Below, one piece after another: positions 16,399 through 23,850 of a stretch of 38,070 bases of DNA. The DNA comes from Streptococcus pseudopneumoniae (lineage in GTDB: Bacteria > Bacillota > Bacilli > Lactobacillales > Streptococcaceae): assembly GCF_001074155.1 (NCBI RefSeq), contig NZ_JUUZ01000018.1, positions 1 to 38,070 on the forward strand, written 5' to 3'. A model generated the notes under the pieces. That model saw only the letters and a program-made list of their open reading frames with translations, was not told the origin of the DNA and made no database searches. Numbering within the stretch: the stretch's first letter is position 1; each line of letters starts with the position of its first letter. The position numbers were made by a program, and so were the translations under genes.

Positions 16399-16995
16399 TT
16401 ATCCTCTACGTTCTAAGATAACATAGACAACCGCAAAGATGCAAATCAAGACAGCTATGCTAATAAAGATCTGGCCCATGTAAAGAGTGAGAGACCCCAT
16501 ATACCCAATGATAACTGCTAGGATCATCAGTGCGCCTAGTATAAAAACAAACATCAAGCTAGCTGCCTTGGCTAAATTAGCATAAAAGCGTTCGTCCGGA
16601 GTTTCCTTGACATTTTTCAAACAGAAAAAGCCAAATACAATCACTTCAATAACGAGGCCAATTCCCAAAATCCATTCTTTAATACCAGAACTTACGCTTG
16701 GGGTCGCAAGCCAAATCCCTACTGTATAAAAAATGCTAGCTGCAAAAATAAGTATCGAGTAAAGCTTTGCAGACAAGTCAAAAATAATCTTCCCCTTATC
16801 TTTCTGAATCTTATGAGGCCGTGGTTTCATATGTAGCCAGCTCCAAATAGCTATAATTTGACCTGACACTGAAATACCAGTAATAACTAACTTGGGTTCC
16901 CAACTAAGATTAGAACCAAATAAAACAATAAAATCAATAAAGAGAGCTACGGCAATCATTGCAATGAGGCCACGCATTTTTTGACTTTTTTTCAT
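16399..16995 (-). CDS. Six-helix membrane protein paired with the XRE regulator
   Basis: The product is 198 residues. Predicted helices lie at about 9-27, 35-54, 76-96, 107-125, 143-164 and 171-193. A cytoplasmic-type loop carries NVKETPDERFYANLAKAASL. That DER...KAA motif is shared by several DUF families of small membrane proteins found beside XRE regulators (DUF2178 and relatives), but I cannot name the exact family. ATG 16995 is chosen because AAAGGAG lies just before it. No transport or enzyme motif is visible. Function unknown; regulation by the partner is likely. Confidence 0.82.
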   Translation of the reverse strand: MKKSQKMRGLIAMIAVALFIDFIVLFGSNLSWEPKLVITGISVSGQIIAIWSWLHMKPRPHKIQKDKGKIIFDLSAKLYSILIFAASIFYTVGIWLATPSVSSGIKEWILGIGLVIEVIVFGFFCLKNVKETPDERFYANLAKAASLMFVFILGALMILAVIIGYMGSLTLYMGQIFISIAVLICIFAVVYVILERRG

Positions 16996-17012
16996 GATAG
17001 ACTCCTTTTTTG

Positions 17013-17055
17013 TGTTATAAATATATAACATTTAAATGTTATGTTATAAATATAT
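17013..17055 (-). promoter_or_regulatory. Palindrome and direct-repeat operator upstream of the membrane protein/XRE pair
   Basis: The 18-bp perfect palindrome ATAACATTTAAATGTTAT covers 17025-17042. A second one, TGTTATA-N4-TATAACA, covers 17013-17030. The 13-mer GTTATAAATATAT occurs twice, at 17014 and 17043, 29 bp apart. The -10 region for the minus-strand pair must lie within this AT-rich block, so binding here would block transcription. Confidence 0.55.
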
Positions 17056-17382
17056 CACACTTAAATTTAGAAAGCAAGAATTTTATGTGTCAACGTGGCA
17101 ATTATTTGAAAAAATTTTTTAATTAAAGACCTTGCTAGTCAAACAACTAAAGAATTCTTTGAAGTAATGCATCGGATTTGGTTTGGATAGTTTCGTTAAT
17201 AATATTTGATGATAAAGAATCTTTGGAAAATCTAGATACTGTATGAATCTCTGATTTTTTCTTAGACTGTTATAAAGTCTGTAAGAATAAGCTTTGTAGG
17301 TGTAGAAGTTAATTTTTTCTTTCTAATTTATCCCTATTAGTCTAAAAAATTTAAAAATTTTAAAGTCTGTCAAGTTTTTTTC
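17056..17382. other. Intergenic stretch without a recognisable gene
   Basis: This AT-rich stretch lies between the divergent XRE pair and rpsP. Stops occur in all frames at short range. I see no RNA gene, IS end or terminator. Its right edge carries the inverted repeat at the rpsP promoter. Confidence 0.6.
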
Positions 17383-17410
17383 TTGACACCTCTCAGAAAT
17401 CTGTTATAAT
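17383..17410 (+). promoter_or_regulatory. Strong promoter of rpsP-khpA
   Basis: Perfect TTGACA, 16-base spacer, perfect TATAAT, with an extended TG at 17402-17403. The -35 box is the right arm of TGTCAAG-N7-CTTGACA (17368-17388). The roughly 60-base leader holds an AAATAGCT-T-AGCTATTT palindrome. Confidence 0.92.
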
Positions 17411-17476
17411 AGAACATGTGCTAAATAGCTTAGCTATTTCACCGAAATAAAAAATAAAAGAAAAGAGATATTAAAA

Positions 17477-17749
17477 ATGGCAGTAAAAATCCGTTTGACT
17501 CGTATGGGTTCTAAGAAAAAACCTTTCTACCGTATTAACGTAGCAGATTCACGTTCACCACGTGACGGACGTTTCATCGAAACAGTTGGAACTTACAACC
17601 CACTTGTTGAAGAAAACCAAGTAACTTTGAAAGAAGACCGTATTTTGGCATGGTTGGCTGATGGAGCTCAACCTTCAGATACAGTTCGCAACATCCTTTC
17701 AAAAGAAGGCGTATTGAAGAAATTCCACGATTCTAAATTCTCAAAATAA
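17477..17749 (+). CDS. rpsP: 30S ribosomal protein S16
   Basis: The 90-residue product is full length for bS16. The family start [40 protein letters not shown] is intact. S16 binds 16S rRNA early in small-subunit assembly. The gene follows a near-consensus promoter and begins the block rpsP-khpA, later rimM-trmD, an order common in Firmicutes. The SD region AAAAGAGAT is moderate. Codon use is that of a highly expressed gene (many AAA, GTA, CGT and GTT codons). Confidence 0.97.
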   Translation: MAVKIRLTRMGSKKKPFYRINVADSRSPRDGRFIETVGTYNPLVEENQVTLKEDRILAWLADGAQPSDTVRNILSKEGVLKKFHDSKFSK

Positions 17750-17768
17750 GTTTAAAGTAGGTTGACAG

Positions 17769-18008
17769 ATGGATACGATTGAAAATCTCATTATTGCAAT
17801 TGTGAAACCTTTGATTTCACAACCAGATGCCTTAACTATCAAGATTGAAGATACACCAGAATTTTTGGAATATCATTTGGATCTTGACCAAAGCGATGTG
17901 GGTCGTGTAATCGGTCGTAAGGGTCGCACTATTTCTGCGATAAGAACGATTGTCTACTCTGTCCCAACTGAAGACAAAAAAGTAAGAATCGTTATTGACG
18001 AAAAATAA
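17769..18008 (+). CDS. khpA: KH-domain RNA-binding protein KhpA
   Basis: The 79-residue protein is a single KH domain. The GxxG RNA-binding loop is G49-R-K-G52 in [17 protein letters not shown]. In pneumococcus KhpA forms a complex with KhpB/Jag at midcell, binds many transcripts, and tunes cell elongation. It lies 19 bases after rpsP and before a terminator hairpin. The SD GTAGGTTG is only fair. Confidence 0.95.
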   Translation: MDTIENLIIAIVKPLISQPDALTIKIEDTPEFLEYHLDLDQSDVGRVIGRKGRTISAIRTIVYSVPTEDKKVRIVIDEK

Positions 18009-18009
18009 G

Positions 18010-18037
18010 AAAAGCGGGACATGGTCTCGCTTTTTTT
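18010..18037 (+). terminator. Terminator after rpsP-khpA
   Basis: The stem AAAAGCGGGAC/GTCTCGCTTTT (18010-18020 with 18024-18034) has one G-T pair, loop ATG and T7. The mazG SD follows directly, so mazG is reached by read-through or from an unseen promoter. Confidence 0.8.
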
Positions 18038-18050
18038 GCAAGGAGAAGGA

Positions 18051-18383
18051 ATGAGAGATTTAACAGTTAGACAACTAGAGGAATACTTACTTGACCATTA
18101 TCAACAATCTAGGACAGAAGAAGGACTCTTTATAAAACTAGTTGAAGAAGTTGGAGAAGTCGCTGAGGTTTTAAATGGACGTTCCGGTAGAAAAGAGGGT
18201 GTCCAAGATTCAAACGAGGAATTGGCAAAGGAGTTGGCAGATATCATTCACTATACAGTGGCAATTGCAGCTATCAACGATATTGACCTAACGAAGACCA
18301 TTTTTGAAAAAGACAAAAAGGCATCCATCAAGTATCAGCATGTACAAGATTTGGAAAGCTTTTTAGATAAAAACCTTCCATAG
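18051..18383 (+). CDS. MazG-like nucleotide pyrophosphohydrolase
   Basis: The product is 110 residues, one all-alpha MazG-type domain. The metal-binding pattern is visible: KLVEEVGEVAEVL (Glu32, Glu33, Glu36) and ELAKELADIIHYTV (Glu61, Asp64). Such enzymes split NTPs, often non-canonical ones, to NMP and pyrophosphate and clean the nucleotide pool. I start at ATG 18051, directly after AAGGAGAAGGA; the in-frame ATG at 18021 is in the loop of the terminator hairpin. The exact substrate is unknown. It is a single-domain form, far shorter than the two-domain E. coli MazG. Confidence 0.88.
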   Translation: MRDLTVRQLEEYLLDHYQQSRTEEGLFIKLVEEVGEVAEVLNGRSGRKEGVQDSNEELAKELADIIHYTVAIAAINDIDLTKTIFEKDKKASIKYQHVQDLESFLDKNLP

Positions 18384-18400
18384 TTCTCCTTTTCTCCAAC

Positions 18401-18429
18401 TTGTGAAAATCCCTGTAACATGATAAAAT
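18401..18429 (+). promoter_or_regulatory. Candidate promoter for the alpha/beta hydrolase-rimM-trmD genes
   Basis: TTGTGA, 17-base spacer, TAAAAT, with an extended TG at 18421-18422. A second TATAAT at 18444-18449 lacks a -35. Confidence 0.5.
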
Positions 18430-18479
18430 AAAGGGTAAGGGTATATAATAAATCATTGTATAGAATGAGTGGTTTCTTT

Positions 18480-19262
18480 ATGAAGAGGTTTGAAGTATCT
18501 ACAGAAATTGGTAGTCTCTCTGTTACTTATCAAAAGCAAAAGAAAGTGCTAGTTTGTTTAAGTGGCGCAGGTTTGCTACCTAGTTATGAAAATTTTTCAC
18601 TTATACTTGAAAAACTTCCTCCCACAATTGGTTATTTAACAATTGATTTTCCAAACACAGGTAGGAGTCTGATTTATAACCAAGCTGGAAAAAATCTAGA
18701 TAATCTTACAGATGCGGTTTATGAAGTACTTGAAGAGTTGGAGATTTCTGAATATATACTTTGTGTACATAGTTTGAGTGGAATTGTAGCTTGCAAATTA
18801 CTCAACAAACCAATTAAGTGTCGGGCCTTAGTAGCGATTGAACCAACAACTAAAAGAGTAATGTTTGCTGATTTTTCAGAAAATCCTTATCCAGAAATGG
18901 AAGAGCAGATGAGACTGATTGAAGAATTCGGTCCTGAACTTTATTTTAAGAACTTAATTCAAGCCACATTTAGCCCTGAAACTAACAAAGAAATTTGGAA
19001 ATTAATGCAAGAAAAAGGCTCAGAGTTGGAACATCAAGATCCAGAGTTTCAGGTATCTGTTGAGATCACCGAGGAAGATTTTGAGGATATGTCAATAGCA
19101 GATCGTATCCCTGTATTTATTTTTTGTCAGGCTTATAGAGAAAAAGAGTACAGAGAATCAGAATATTGGACTTCCAGTACCAAACTCATTTTAGGAGGGA
19201 ATCACCATTATTTACAGTGGTCTGAATCAGAGAAAATTGTAGATATTATTAAAAAATTGTAA
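18480..19262 (+). CDS. Alpha/beta-hydrolase fold protein
   Basis: The 260-residue protein has the order of a typical alpha/beta hydrolase. VLVCLSGAGLLPSYENF is the oxyanion loop. The elbow is CVHSLSGIVAC with the Ser of HSLSG as nucleophile. A cap region follows, rich in Glu and aromatics. LGGNHHYLQWSESEKIVDIIKKL supplies the catalytic His. The acid residue is less clear (FIFCQAYREKEY lacks an evident Asp). Start choice is uncertain: ATG 18480 has GAGTGG before it, while ATG 18465 lacks an SD. It is followed by rimM at 36 bases. Substrate unknown. Confidence 0.82.
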   Translation: MKRFEVSTEIGSLSVTYQKQKKVLVCLSGAGLLPSYENFSLILEKLPPTIGYLTIDFPNTGRSLIYNQAGKNLDNLTDAVYEVLEELEISEYILCVHSLSGIVACKLLNKPIKCRALVAIEPTTKRVMFADFSENPYPEMEEQMRLIEEFGPELYFKNLIQATFSPETNKEIWKLMQEKGSELEHQDPEFQVSVEITEEDFEDMSIADRIPVFIFCQAYREKEYRESEYWTSSTKLILGGNHHYLQWSESEKIVDIIKKL

Positions 19263-19298
19263 GAAGAAAATGGAGATAAGGAAATTACAGGAGATCAA

Positions 19299-19817
19299 AT
19301 GAACTATTTTAACGTTGGGAAAATTGTCAATACCCAAGGCTTGCAAGGTGAGATGCGAGTCTTGTCAGTGACAGATTTTACTGAAGAACGCTTTAAAAAA
19401 GGGGCAGAGCTTGCCTTATTTGATGAAAAAGATCAATTTGTGAGAACAGTGGTCATTGCAAGCCACCGTAAACATAAAAACTTCGATATCATCAAGTTTA
19501 AAGATATGTACCATATCAATGATATCGAAAAATACAAGGGTTACAGTCTGAAGGTTGCTGAGGAGAATCTCAATGACCTCGATGAGGGTGAGTTTTACTA
19601 CCACGAGATTATCGGTTTAGAAGTCTATGAGGGAGATAACTTGATTGGAACTATCAAGGAAATCCTTCAGCCTGGAGCCAATGATGTTTGGGTGGTTAAG
19701 CGTAAAGGTAAACGAGACCTACTCTTACCTTATATCCCGCCTGTAGTTCTCAATATAGATATTCCGAATAATCGTGTGGACGTTGAACTCTTAGAAGGGT
19801 TAGACGATGAAGATTGA
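19299..19817 (+). CDS. rimM: Ribosome maturation factor RimM
   Basis: The 172-residue product has the normal length. The N-terminal RimM beta-barrel opens [24 protein letters not shown]. The C-terminal PRC barrel has [26 protein letters not shown] and [15 protein letters not shown]. RimM helps 30S head assembly through S19 and 16S rRNA. SD CAGGAGAT. The stop lies inside trmD (11-base overlap), the usual coupled pair. Confidence 0.96.
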   Translation: MNYFNVGKIVNTQGLQGEMRVLSVTDFTEERFKKGAELALFDEKDQFVRTVVIASHRKHKNFDIIKFKDMYHINDIEKYKGYSLKVAEENLNDLDEGEFYYHEIIGLEVYEGDNLIGTIKEILQPGANDVWVVKRKGKRDLLLPYIPPVVLNIDIPNNRVDVELLEGLDDED

Positions 19818-20526
19818 TATTTTAACACTCTTTCCAGAAATGTTCACACCCCTAGAACATTCCATCGTTGGCAAGGCTCGTGAAAAAGGACTCTTAGATA
19901 TCCACTATCATAATTTTCGTGACTACGCTGAAAAGGCTCGTCATGTTGATGATGAACCTTATGGAGGTGGTCAAGGGATGCTCCTTCGAGCGCAACCCAT
20001 CTTTGACGCCTTTGATGCGATTGAAAAAAAGAATCCGCGCGTGATTCTCTTAGACCCTGCTGGGAAACAGTTCGATCAGGCTTATGCGGAAGATTTGGCG
20101 CAAGAAGAAGAACTAATCTTTATCTGTGGTCACTACGAAGGATATGATGAACGTATTAAGACCTTGGTAACCGATGAGATATCTCTTGGAGATTATGTCT
20201 TGACTGGTGGAGAACTAGCAGCGATGACCATGATTGATGCGACTGTTCGCTTGATTCCAGAAGTTATCGGCAAGGAAGCAAGTCACCAAGATGATAGCTT
20301 TTCATCAGGGCTCTTGGAATATCCTCAGTACACAAGACCTTACGATTATCGTGGAATGCTAGTTCCAGATGTTCTCATGAGTGGACACCATGAAAACATA
20401 CGTCAATGGCGACTCTATGAGAGCCTCAAGAAAACCTACCAACGTAGACCTGATTTGCTGGAAGAGTATGAACTAACAGCAGAAGAAGAGAAAATGTTAG
20501 CAGAAATTAAAGAAAATAACAATTAA
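19807..20526 (+). CDS. trmD: tRNA (guanine-N1)-methyltransferase TrmD
   Basis: TrmD methylates G37 of tRNAs with GG at 36-37 and so guards the reading frame. The 239-residue product shows the SPOUT trefoil-knot motifs: [32 protein letters not shown] and [15 protein letters not shown]. The last two form the SAM-binding knot. The C-terminal domain starts around [12 protein letters not shown]. Translation begins within the end of rimM. Confidence 0.97.
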   Translation: MKIDILTLFPEMFTPLEHSIVGKAREKGLLDIHYHNFRDYAEKARHVDDEPYGGGQGMLLRAQPIFDAFDAIEKKNPRVILLDPAGKQFDQAYAEDLAQEEELIFICGHYEGYDERIKTLVTDEISLGDYVLTGGELAAMTMIDATVRLIPEVIGKEASHQDDSFSSGLLEYPQYTRPYDYRGMLVPDVLMSGHHENIRQWRLYESLKKTYQRRPDLLEEYELTAEEEKMLAEIKENNN

Positions 20527-20538
20527 AAGGAGAAAACT

Positions 20539-20877
20539 ATGCAAGTAATTAAACGTGATGGACAAGTCGCTGAATTTGATCCAGATAAAATCTACCAAGC
20601 TATCCTTAAAGCAGCTCAAACAGTCTATGTATTGACAGACGATTTGCGTCAAAACCTAGCCCAAGTCACTAAAAAGGTTGTATTGGATTTGGAAGAAGCA
20701 AAAGTAGAACGTGCAACGATCAGTATGATTCAATCAATGGTTGAGCACCGCTTACTTGGTGCAGGATATATCACTATTGCAGAACACTATATCTCTTACC
20801 GTTTGCAACGTGATTTGGAGAGAAGTGGTTACGGCGACCACATCGCTGTTCACCTTCATTTTGAACAAATTCGTTAA
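20539..20877 (+). CDS. Stand-alone ATP-cone domain protein
   Basis: The 112-residue protein is little more than one ATP-cone. The start VIKRDGQVAEFDPDKIYQAILKAA is the typical nucleotide-binding segment. IEHxIS-type helices follow, with ITIAEHYISYRLQRDLER. ATP-cones sense ATP/dATP in class I and III ribonucleotide reductases and in NrdR. Here there is neither a zinc ribbon (as in NrdR) nor a catalytic domain. It may act as a separate nucleotide-sensing subunit. It follows trmD at 12 bases with SD AAAAGGAG, before a terminator, so it is the last gene of the rimM-trmD transcript. Confidence 0.85.
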   Translation: MQVIKRDGQVAEFDPDKIYQAILKAAQTVYVLTDDLRQNLAQVTKKVVLDLEEAKVERATISMIQSMVEHRLLGAGYITIAEHYISYRLQRDLERSGYGDHIAVHLHFEQIR

Positions 20878-20882
20878 TAGAA

Positions 20883-20918
20883 AAAGAGTGAGATGATAAA
20901 AGCATCTCACTCTTTCTT
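20883..20918. terminator. Bidirectional terminator between convergent genes
   Basis: The perfect 13-bp stem AAAGAGTGAGATG/CATCTCACTCTTT has loop ATAAAAG. It serves the ATP-cone gene and overlaps the stop region of the convergent gene at 20907. Confidence 0.85.
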
Positions 20919-21227
20919 AAATCTTCTTTTTTGGGCCGTTTGGATAGTAGAGGGAACGAAAGTTACCCTTCGAATATCCGACACTCGAATAATACGGCTG
21001 ACGTTTTTGGCGAAATTTTTAACAATAATTTGTTGGCGGTCAGTATCATACTTGATAATATCGCCTGTAAAACTCGTTTCCGCAAAGATGATATGTACAG
21101 CCTTTTTTTGGGCTAGGGCTTCTTCAAGTCTAGCAATTAGGGGATCGCTTTTTTCAGGAATGGAATCTTCATGTCCATTGACAAAATCATGGACTTTTTG
21201 CAAAGCCTGTTTTAATAAATCTTTCAT
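20907..21227 (-). CDS. Small conserved protein, perhaps YolD-like barrel
   Basis: The product is 106 residues. A helical, charged N-terminal half (DLLKQALQKVHDFVNGHEDS) leads to a compact strand-rich half: AVHIIFAETSFTGDIIKYDTDRQQIIVKN and NVSRIIRVSDIRRVTFV. That strand pattern, with a residue pair like 'I-x-D-I-x-x-I' at the end, recalls the YolD-like fold, but the match is loose. A strong SD GGGAGG stands before the ATG, and its own promoter lies at 21250-21278. No function can be assigned. Confidence 0.78.
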   Translation of the reverse strand: MKDLLKQALQKVHDFVNGHEDSIPEKSDPLIARLEEALAQKKAVHIIFAETSFTGDIIKYDTDRQQIIVKNFAKNVSRIIRVSDIRRVTFVPSTIQTAQKRRFKKE

Positions 21228-21241
21228 TCCGGCCTCCCTTC

Positions 21242-21270
21242 TTTACATCATTATATAAAAATTTTATGAA
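21242..21270 (+). promoter_or_regulatory. Weak candidate promoter for the PC4-like gene
   Basis: TTTACA, 17-base spacer, TATGAA. It overlaps the divergent promoter on the other strand. Confidence 0.3.
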
Positions 21271-21278
21271 ATCTACAA
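21250..21278 (-). promoter_or_regulatory. Promoter of the 106-residue protein gene
   Basis: On the minus strand: TTGTAG, 17-base spacer, TATAAT. Confidence 0.7.
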
Positions 21279-21319
21279 GATTTTTCGAATAATCAATTGA
21301 GAACAAAAAGGAGAAGAAC

Positions 21320-21535
21320 ATGGCAGAATTTACATTTGAGATCGAAGAACACTTACTCACTCTATCTGAAAACGAAAAAGGATGGACCAAAGAAATCAAT
21401 CGTGTCAGCTTTAATGGTGCACCAGCAAAGTTTGACATTCGAAGCTGGAGTCCCGACCACACCAAGATGGGGAAGGGAATTACCCTATCAAACGAAGAGT
21501 TTCAAGTCATGGTGGATGCTTTCAAGAATCAATAA
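21320..21535 (+). CDS. PC4-like single-stranded-DNA-binding protein (YdbC)
   Basis: The 71-residue protein is one PC4/p15-type domain: a beta-meander (FTFEIEEHLLTLSE, KEINRVSFNGAPAKFDIRSWSPD, GKGITLSNEEF) and one C-terminal helix (EFQVMVDAFKNQ). Lactococcal YdbC, whose structure is known, has this fold and binds single-stranded DNA as a dimer. A role in DNA repair or transcription is likely but not shown. SD AAAAAGGAG. Confidence 0.88.
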   Translation: MAEFTFEIEEHLLTLSENEKGWTKEINRVSFNGAPAKFDIRSWSPDHTKMGKGITLSNEEFQVMVDAFKNQ

Positions 21536-21555
21536 ACATTCATCTAAGATGAATC

Positions 21556-21585
21556 AAAAAGAGACTGGGAAAAATCCCGGCCTCT
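21556..21585 (-). terminator. Terminator of bioY
   Basis: Arms 21560-21570 and 21575-21585 (AGAGACTGGGA against TCCCGGCCTCT) pair with one mismatch and one G-T pair; the loop is AAAA. The T tract is on the minus strand, just after the bioY stop. Confidence 0.7.
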
Positions 21586-21586
21586 A

Positions 21587-22126
21587 TTATTTGTTTGAAA
21601 AATAAGTTTGTGTACGAAGACGTTGGAGTAGTGGTCGACTGATAAAGCTAATGGCTACAATTTTGGCAAGATCAGGGATGATAAATGGAATAACACCGAC
21701 AGCCAGTGCTTTATCAAAAGGCATTCCAGCTAAGAAGTGGAGACTGAGAATACCACCTACAAAGACAAGTGAATCTCCCAAGAGATTTGCAAAGAAAATA
21801 CGTAGAACACCACTATTGGTGTGAATGAGATAGGAAGCAAGCCCTGCATAGACAAGATCGAACCAAAGATAACCAGCGCTTGGTCCAACCAAAACGTGAA
21901 ATCCAGCTCCACCGTTAGCAAAGACCGGTAGGCCAATAGCCCCAAGTAAGAGATAAATTCCGACAGAGAGAACAGCTTCTCTAGGTCTAAAAACAGTAGC
22001 GATGAGTCCGATAGCAAAGTTTTGCAGAGTGAAAGGAACTGGACCAATCGGCATACTGATTTGGGCCAATACAGCAATCAGTGCAGCCCCGATAGCTGGG
22101 ATAGCGTAAATATGTGCTTTTTTCAA
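21587..22126 (-). CDS. bioY: Biotin transporter substrate-binding subunit BioY
   Basis: The 179-residue protein has about six membrane helices and is the S-component of an ECF transporter. Signatures are ALIAVLAQISMPIGPVPFTLQNFAIGL, LGAIGLPVFANGGAG, GPSAGYLWFDL and IPFIIPDLAKIV. It would work with the shared EcfAA'T module, encoded elsewhere. The start is probably TTG 22126: AAAGAGG lies before it, and a strong promoter (TTGACA-16-TATAAT) lies across the longer ATG frame that starts at 22180, so that ATG cannot be transcribed. A sequence like half a BirA box sits at the SD, so biotin repression is plausible. Confidence 0.92.
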   Translation of the reverse strand: MKKAHIYAIPAIGAALIAVLAQISMPIGPVPFTLQNFAIGLIATVFRPREAVLSVGIYLLLGAIGLPVFANGGAGFHVLVGPSAGYLWFDLVYAGLASYLIHTNSGVLRIFFANLLGDSLVFVGGILSLHFLAGMPFDKALAVGVIPFIIPDLAKIVAISFISRPLLQRLRTQTYFSNK

Positions 22127-22127
22127 A

Positions 22128-22161
22128 ATTGTTAACCTCTTTTTTAATTTATAGTAACTAT
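22128..22161 (-). promoter_or_regulatory. Possible BirA-type operator of bioY
   Basis: On the minus strand, GGTTAACAAT (22128-22137) matches the right half of the Firmicute BirA box from memory. The left half ATAGTTACT (22153-22161) matches only partly. It lies between the -10 box and the start codon, as such operators often do. Confidence 0.35.
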
Positions 22162-22187
22162 TATACTTGATGATATGCAAATGTCAA
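22160..22187 (-). promoter_or_regulatory. Promoter of bioY
   Basis: On the minus strand: perfect TTGACA (22182-22187), 16-base spacer, perfect TATAAT (22160-22165). Confidence 0.9.
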
Positions 22188-22234
22188 CCTATTTTAAAAA
22201 CAAAGGTTACAAACTTGTAACGGCCGATTTAAAC

Positions 22235-22259
22235 AAAAAAGAGACCAAGAGGTCTCTTT
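22235..22259 (-). terminator. Terminator of the glutathione reductase gene
   Basis: The perfect stem AAAGAGACC/GGTCTCTTT has loop AAGA and a minus-strand T run. It starts six bases after the stop. Confidence 0.88.
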
Positions 22260-22265
22260 GGGGGA

Positions 22266-23612
22266 TTAACGCATCGTAACAAACTCTTCTGAGCCAGTTG
22301 GGTGGATAGCGACAGTAGCATCAAAGTCAGCTTTTGTAGCTCCCATCTTGATAGCAACTGCGAAACCTTGAATCATTTCATCGACGCCATAGCCGATACC
22401 ATGAAGTCCAACTACCTTTTCGTCTGCACCAGCTGTAACGAGCTTGAAGCGAGCTTCTTGGCGGTGACTAGTAACAGCAGAATACATAGAAGCAAATTTT
22501 GAAGTATAGACTTTGATGTTTTCTTGTCCATACTCTTTGATAGCTTCTTCCTCAGTCAGACCGACAGTTCCGATAGCTGGATGTGAAAAGACAACAGTTG
22601 GAATGGTTGTATAATCCATTTTAGCATTGGTTTTGCCATTGAATAGTCTTTCTGAGAGAGTACGACCAGCTTTGATAGCGACAGGTGTTAGTTCTTTTTC
22701 GCCTGTAACATCTCCAAGAGCATAGATACCTTCAACGACTGTGTTCTGGTATTCATCAACCTGGATAAAGCCACGCTCATTAAGGGTAACACCAGCTTTT
22801 TCGAGTTGAAGTCCTTCAACATTTGGACGGCGGCCAATTGCCCAGATAACATGACTGGCAGTATGAGTGCTACCATCTTCAAAATGAATGGTAATGCCTT
22901 GATCTGTTTTTTCAAGTTTAGCAGGAACTTTGTGAGTGTGGAGGTTTAGTCCTGTATTTTCCATTTCTTGAACTAGACTCTCAACGATATAGCTATCAAA
23001 TCCACGAAGCGGACGTTCACGACGGACAAATAAATCTGTCTGAACACCAAGTGTATGGAGTACACCAGCCAATTCTACAGCAATGTAACCAGCACCTAGA
23101 ATAGCTACCGATTCAGGTAACTCTTCCCAGGCGAAGACATTATCTGAGCTACCACCTAGTTCAGCACCAGGAATAGCAGGGATATGAGGATGAGCTCCAG
23201 TCGCAATCACAATATGCTTAGCACGGATCAATTCGCCATTAACACTGACAGTATGAGCATCAACGAACTCAGCACGTCCTTCAATCAAATCAACCCCGTT
23301 GCGCTTGAAGCTTCCATCGTAAGACGAGCGAGCACGGTCAATATAAGCTTCACGATTCTTACGAAGTGTTGCGTAATCAAATTCGTTGTCAGTACTTGTG
23401 AAACCATAGTCAGGTCCATATTTGTGGATACTCTCTGCAATTTGTGCTCCATACCACATGATTTTCTTAGGAACGCAGCCAATATTGACACAAGTTCCCC
23501 CTAATTTCTTTTCCTCAATAACTGCGGCTTTAGCACCATGTTCGCCAGCACGATTCATGGTAGCAATACCTCCGCTACCTCCACCGATGGCGATAATATC
23601 ATATTCTCTCAT
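22266..23612 (-). CDS. gor: Glutathione-disulfide reductase
   Basis: The FAD/NADPH enzyme is 448 residues long. The FAD Rossmann motif GGGSGG is at 10-15 and the redox pair is C41-VNIG-C46 in [13 protein letters not shown]. The NAD(P) fold has [11 protein letters not shown], followed by [10 protein letters not shown], whose Arg residues suit NADPH. The second FAD motif is GIYALGDV. The C-terminal [10 protein letters not shown] gives His437 and Glu442 of the active site. It reduces GSSG and supports defence against peroxide, which these streptococci make themselves. ATG 23612 is chosen for SD AAAGGAG; the longer frame lies across the -10 region. Confidence 0.95.
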   Translation of the reverse strand: MREYDIIAIGGGSGGIATMNRAGEHGAKAAVIEEKKLGGTCVNIGCVPKKIMWYGAQIAESIHKYGPDYGFTSTDNEFDYATLRKNREAYIDRARSSYDGSFKRNGVDLIEGRAEFVDAHTVSVNGELIRAKHIVIATGAHPHIPAIPGAELGGSSDNVFAWEELPESVAILGAGYIAVELAGVLHTLGVQTDLFVRRERPLRGFDSYIVESLVQEMENTGLNLHTHKVPAKLEKTDQGITIHFEDGSTHTASHVIWAIGRRPNVEGLQLEKAGVTLNERGFIQVDEYQNTVVEGIYALGDVTGEKELTPVAIKAGRTLSERLFNGKTNAKMDYTTIPTVVFSHPAIGTVGLTEEEAIKEYGQENIKVYTSKFASMYSAVTSHRQEARFKLVTAGADEKVVGLHGIGYGVDEMIQGFAVAIKMGATKADFDATVAIHPTGSEEFVTMR

Positions 23613-23642
23613 AGAAGGCTCCTTTAGTTGTTTTCTAGTCAT

Positions 23643-23671
23643 ATTCTATCTTTTTTTGAAAGTCAATGCAA
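23643..23671 (-). promoter_or_regulatory. Candidate promoter of gor
   Basis: On the minus strand: TTGCAT, 17-base spacer, TAGAAT. An alternative TTGACT-17-TATGAC overlaps it, shifted by five bases. Confidence 0.5.
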
Positions 23672-23724
23672 AAATCTGCTACGCTTAAATTTCTTAAGAA
23701 AATGCTTGCAAAAATAAAAAAGAA

Positions 23725-23748
23725 GTTGTATTATATAACTAACACAAC
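23725..23748. promoter_or_regulatory. Inverted-repeat operator candidate between gor and the exporter genes
   Basis: GTTGTATTA (23725-23733) and TAACACAAC (23740-23748) are inverted repeats that agree at 8 of 9 positions, with a 6-base centre. The left arm and centre also include a possible -10 TATTAT that sits 17 bases after TTGCAA, so a bound repressor would cover that start. Confidence 0.5.
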
Positions 23749-23790
23749 AATAAAAGATTTGGCAATTATTTTTGGATGGTCGGAAAGCAA

Positions 23791-23819
23791 TTGTCCATTT
23801 TTAGGACTTGTGCTATAAT
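23791..23819 (+). promoter_or_regulatory. Promoter of the MacAB-like operon
   Basis: TTGTCC, 17-base spacer, perfect TATAAT with extended TG at 23811-23812. GTCC/GGAC form a small inverted repeat within the spacer. Confidence 0.78.
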
Positions 23820-23850
23820 CTTAATATATGTTTATAAAAGAGGTATGGAT

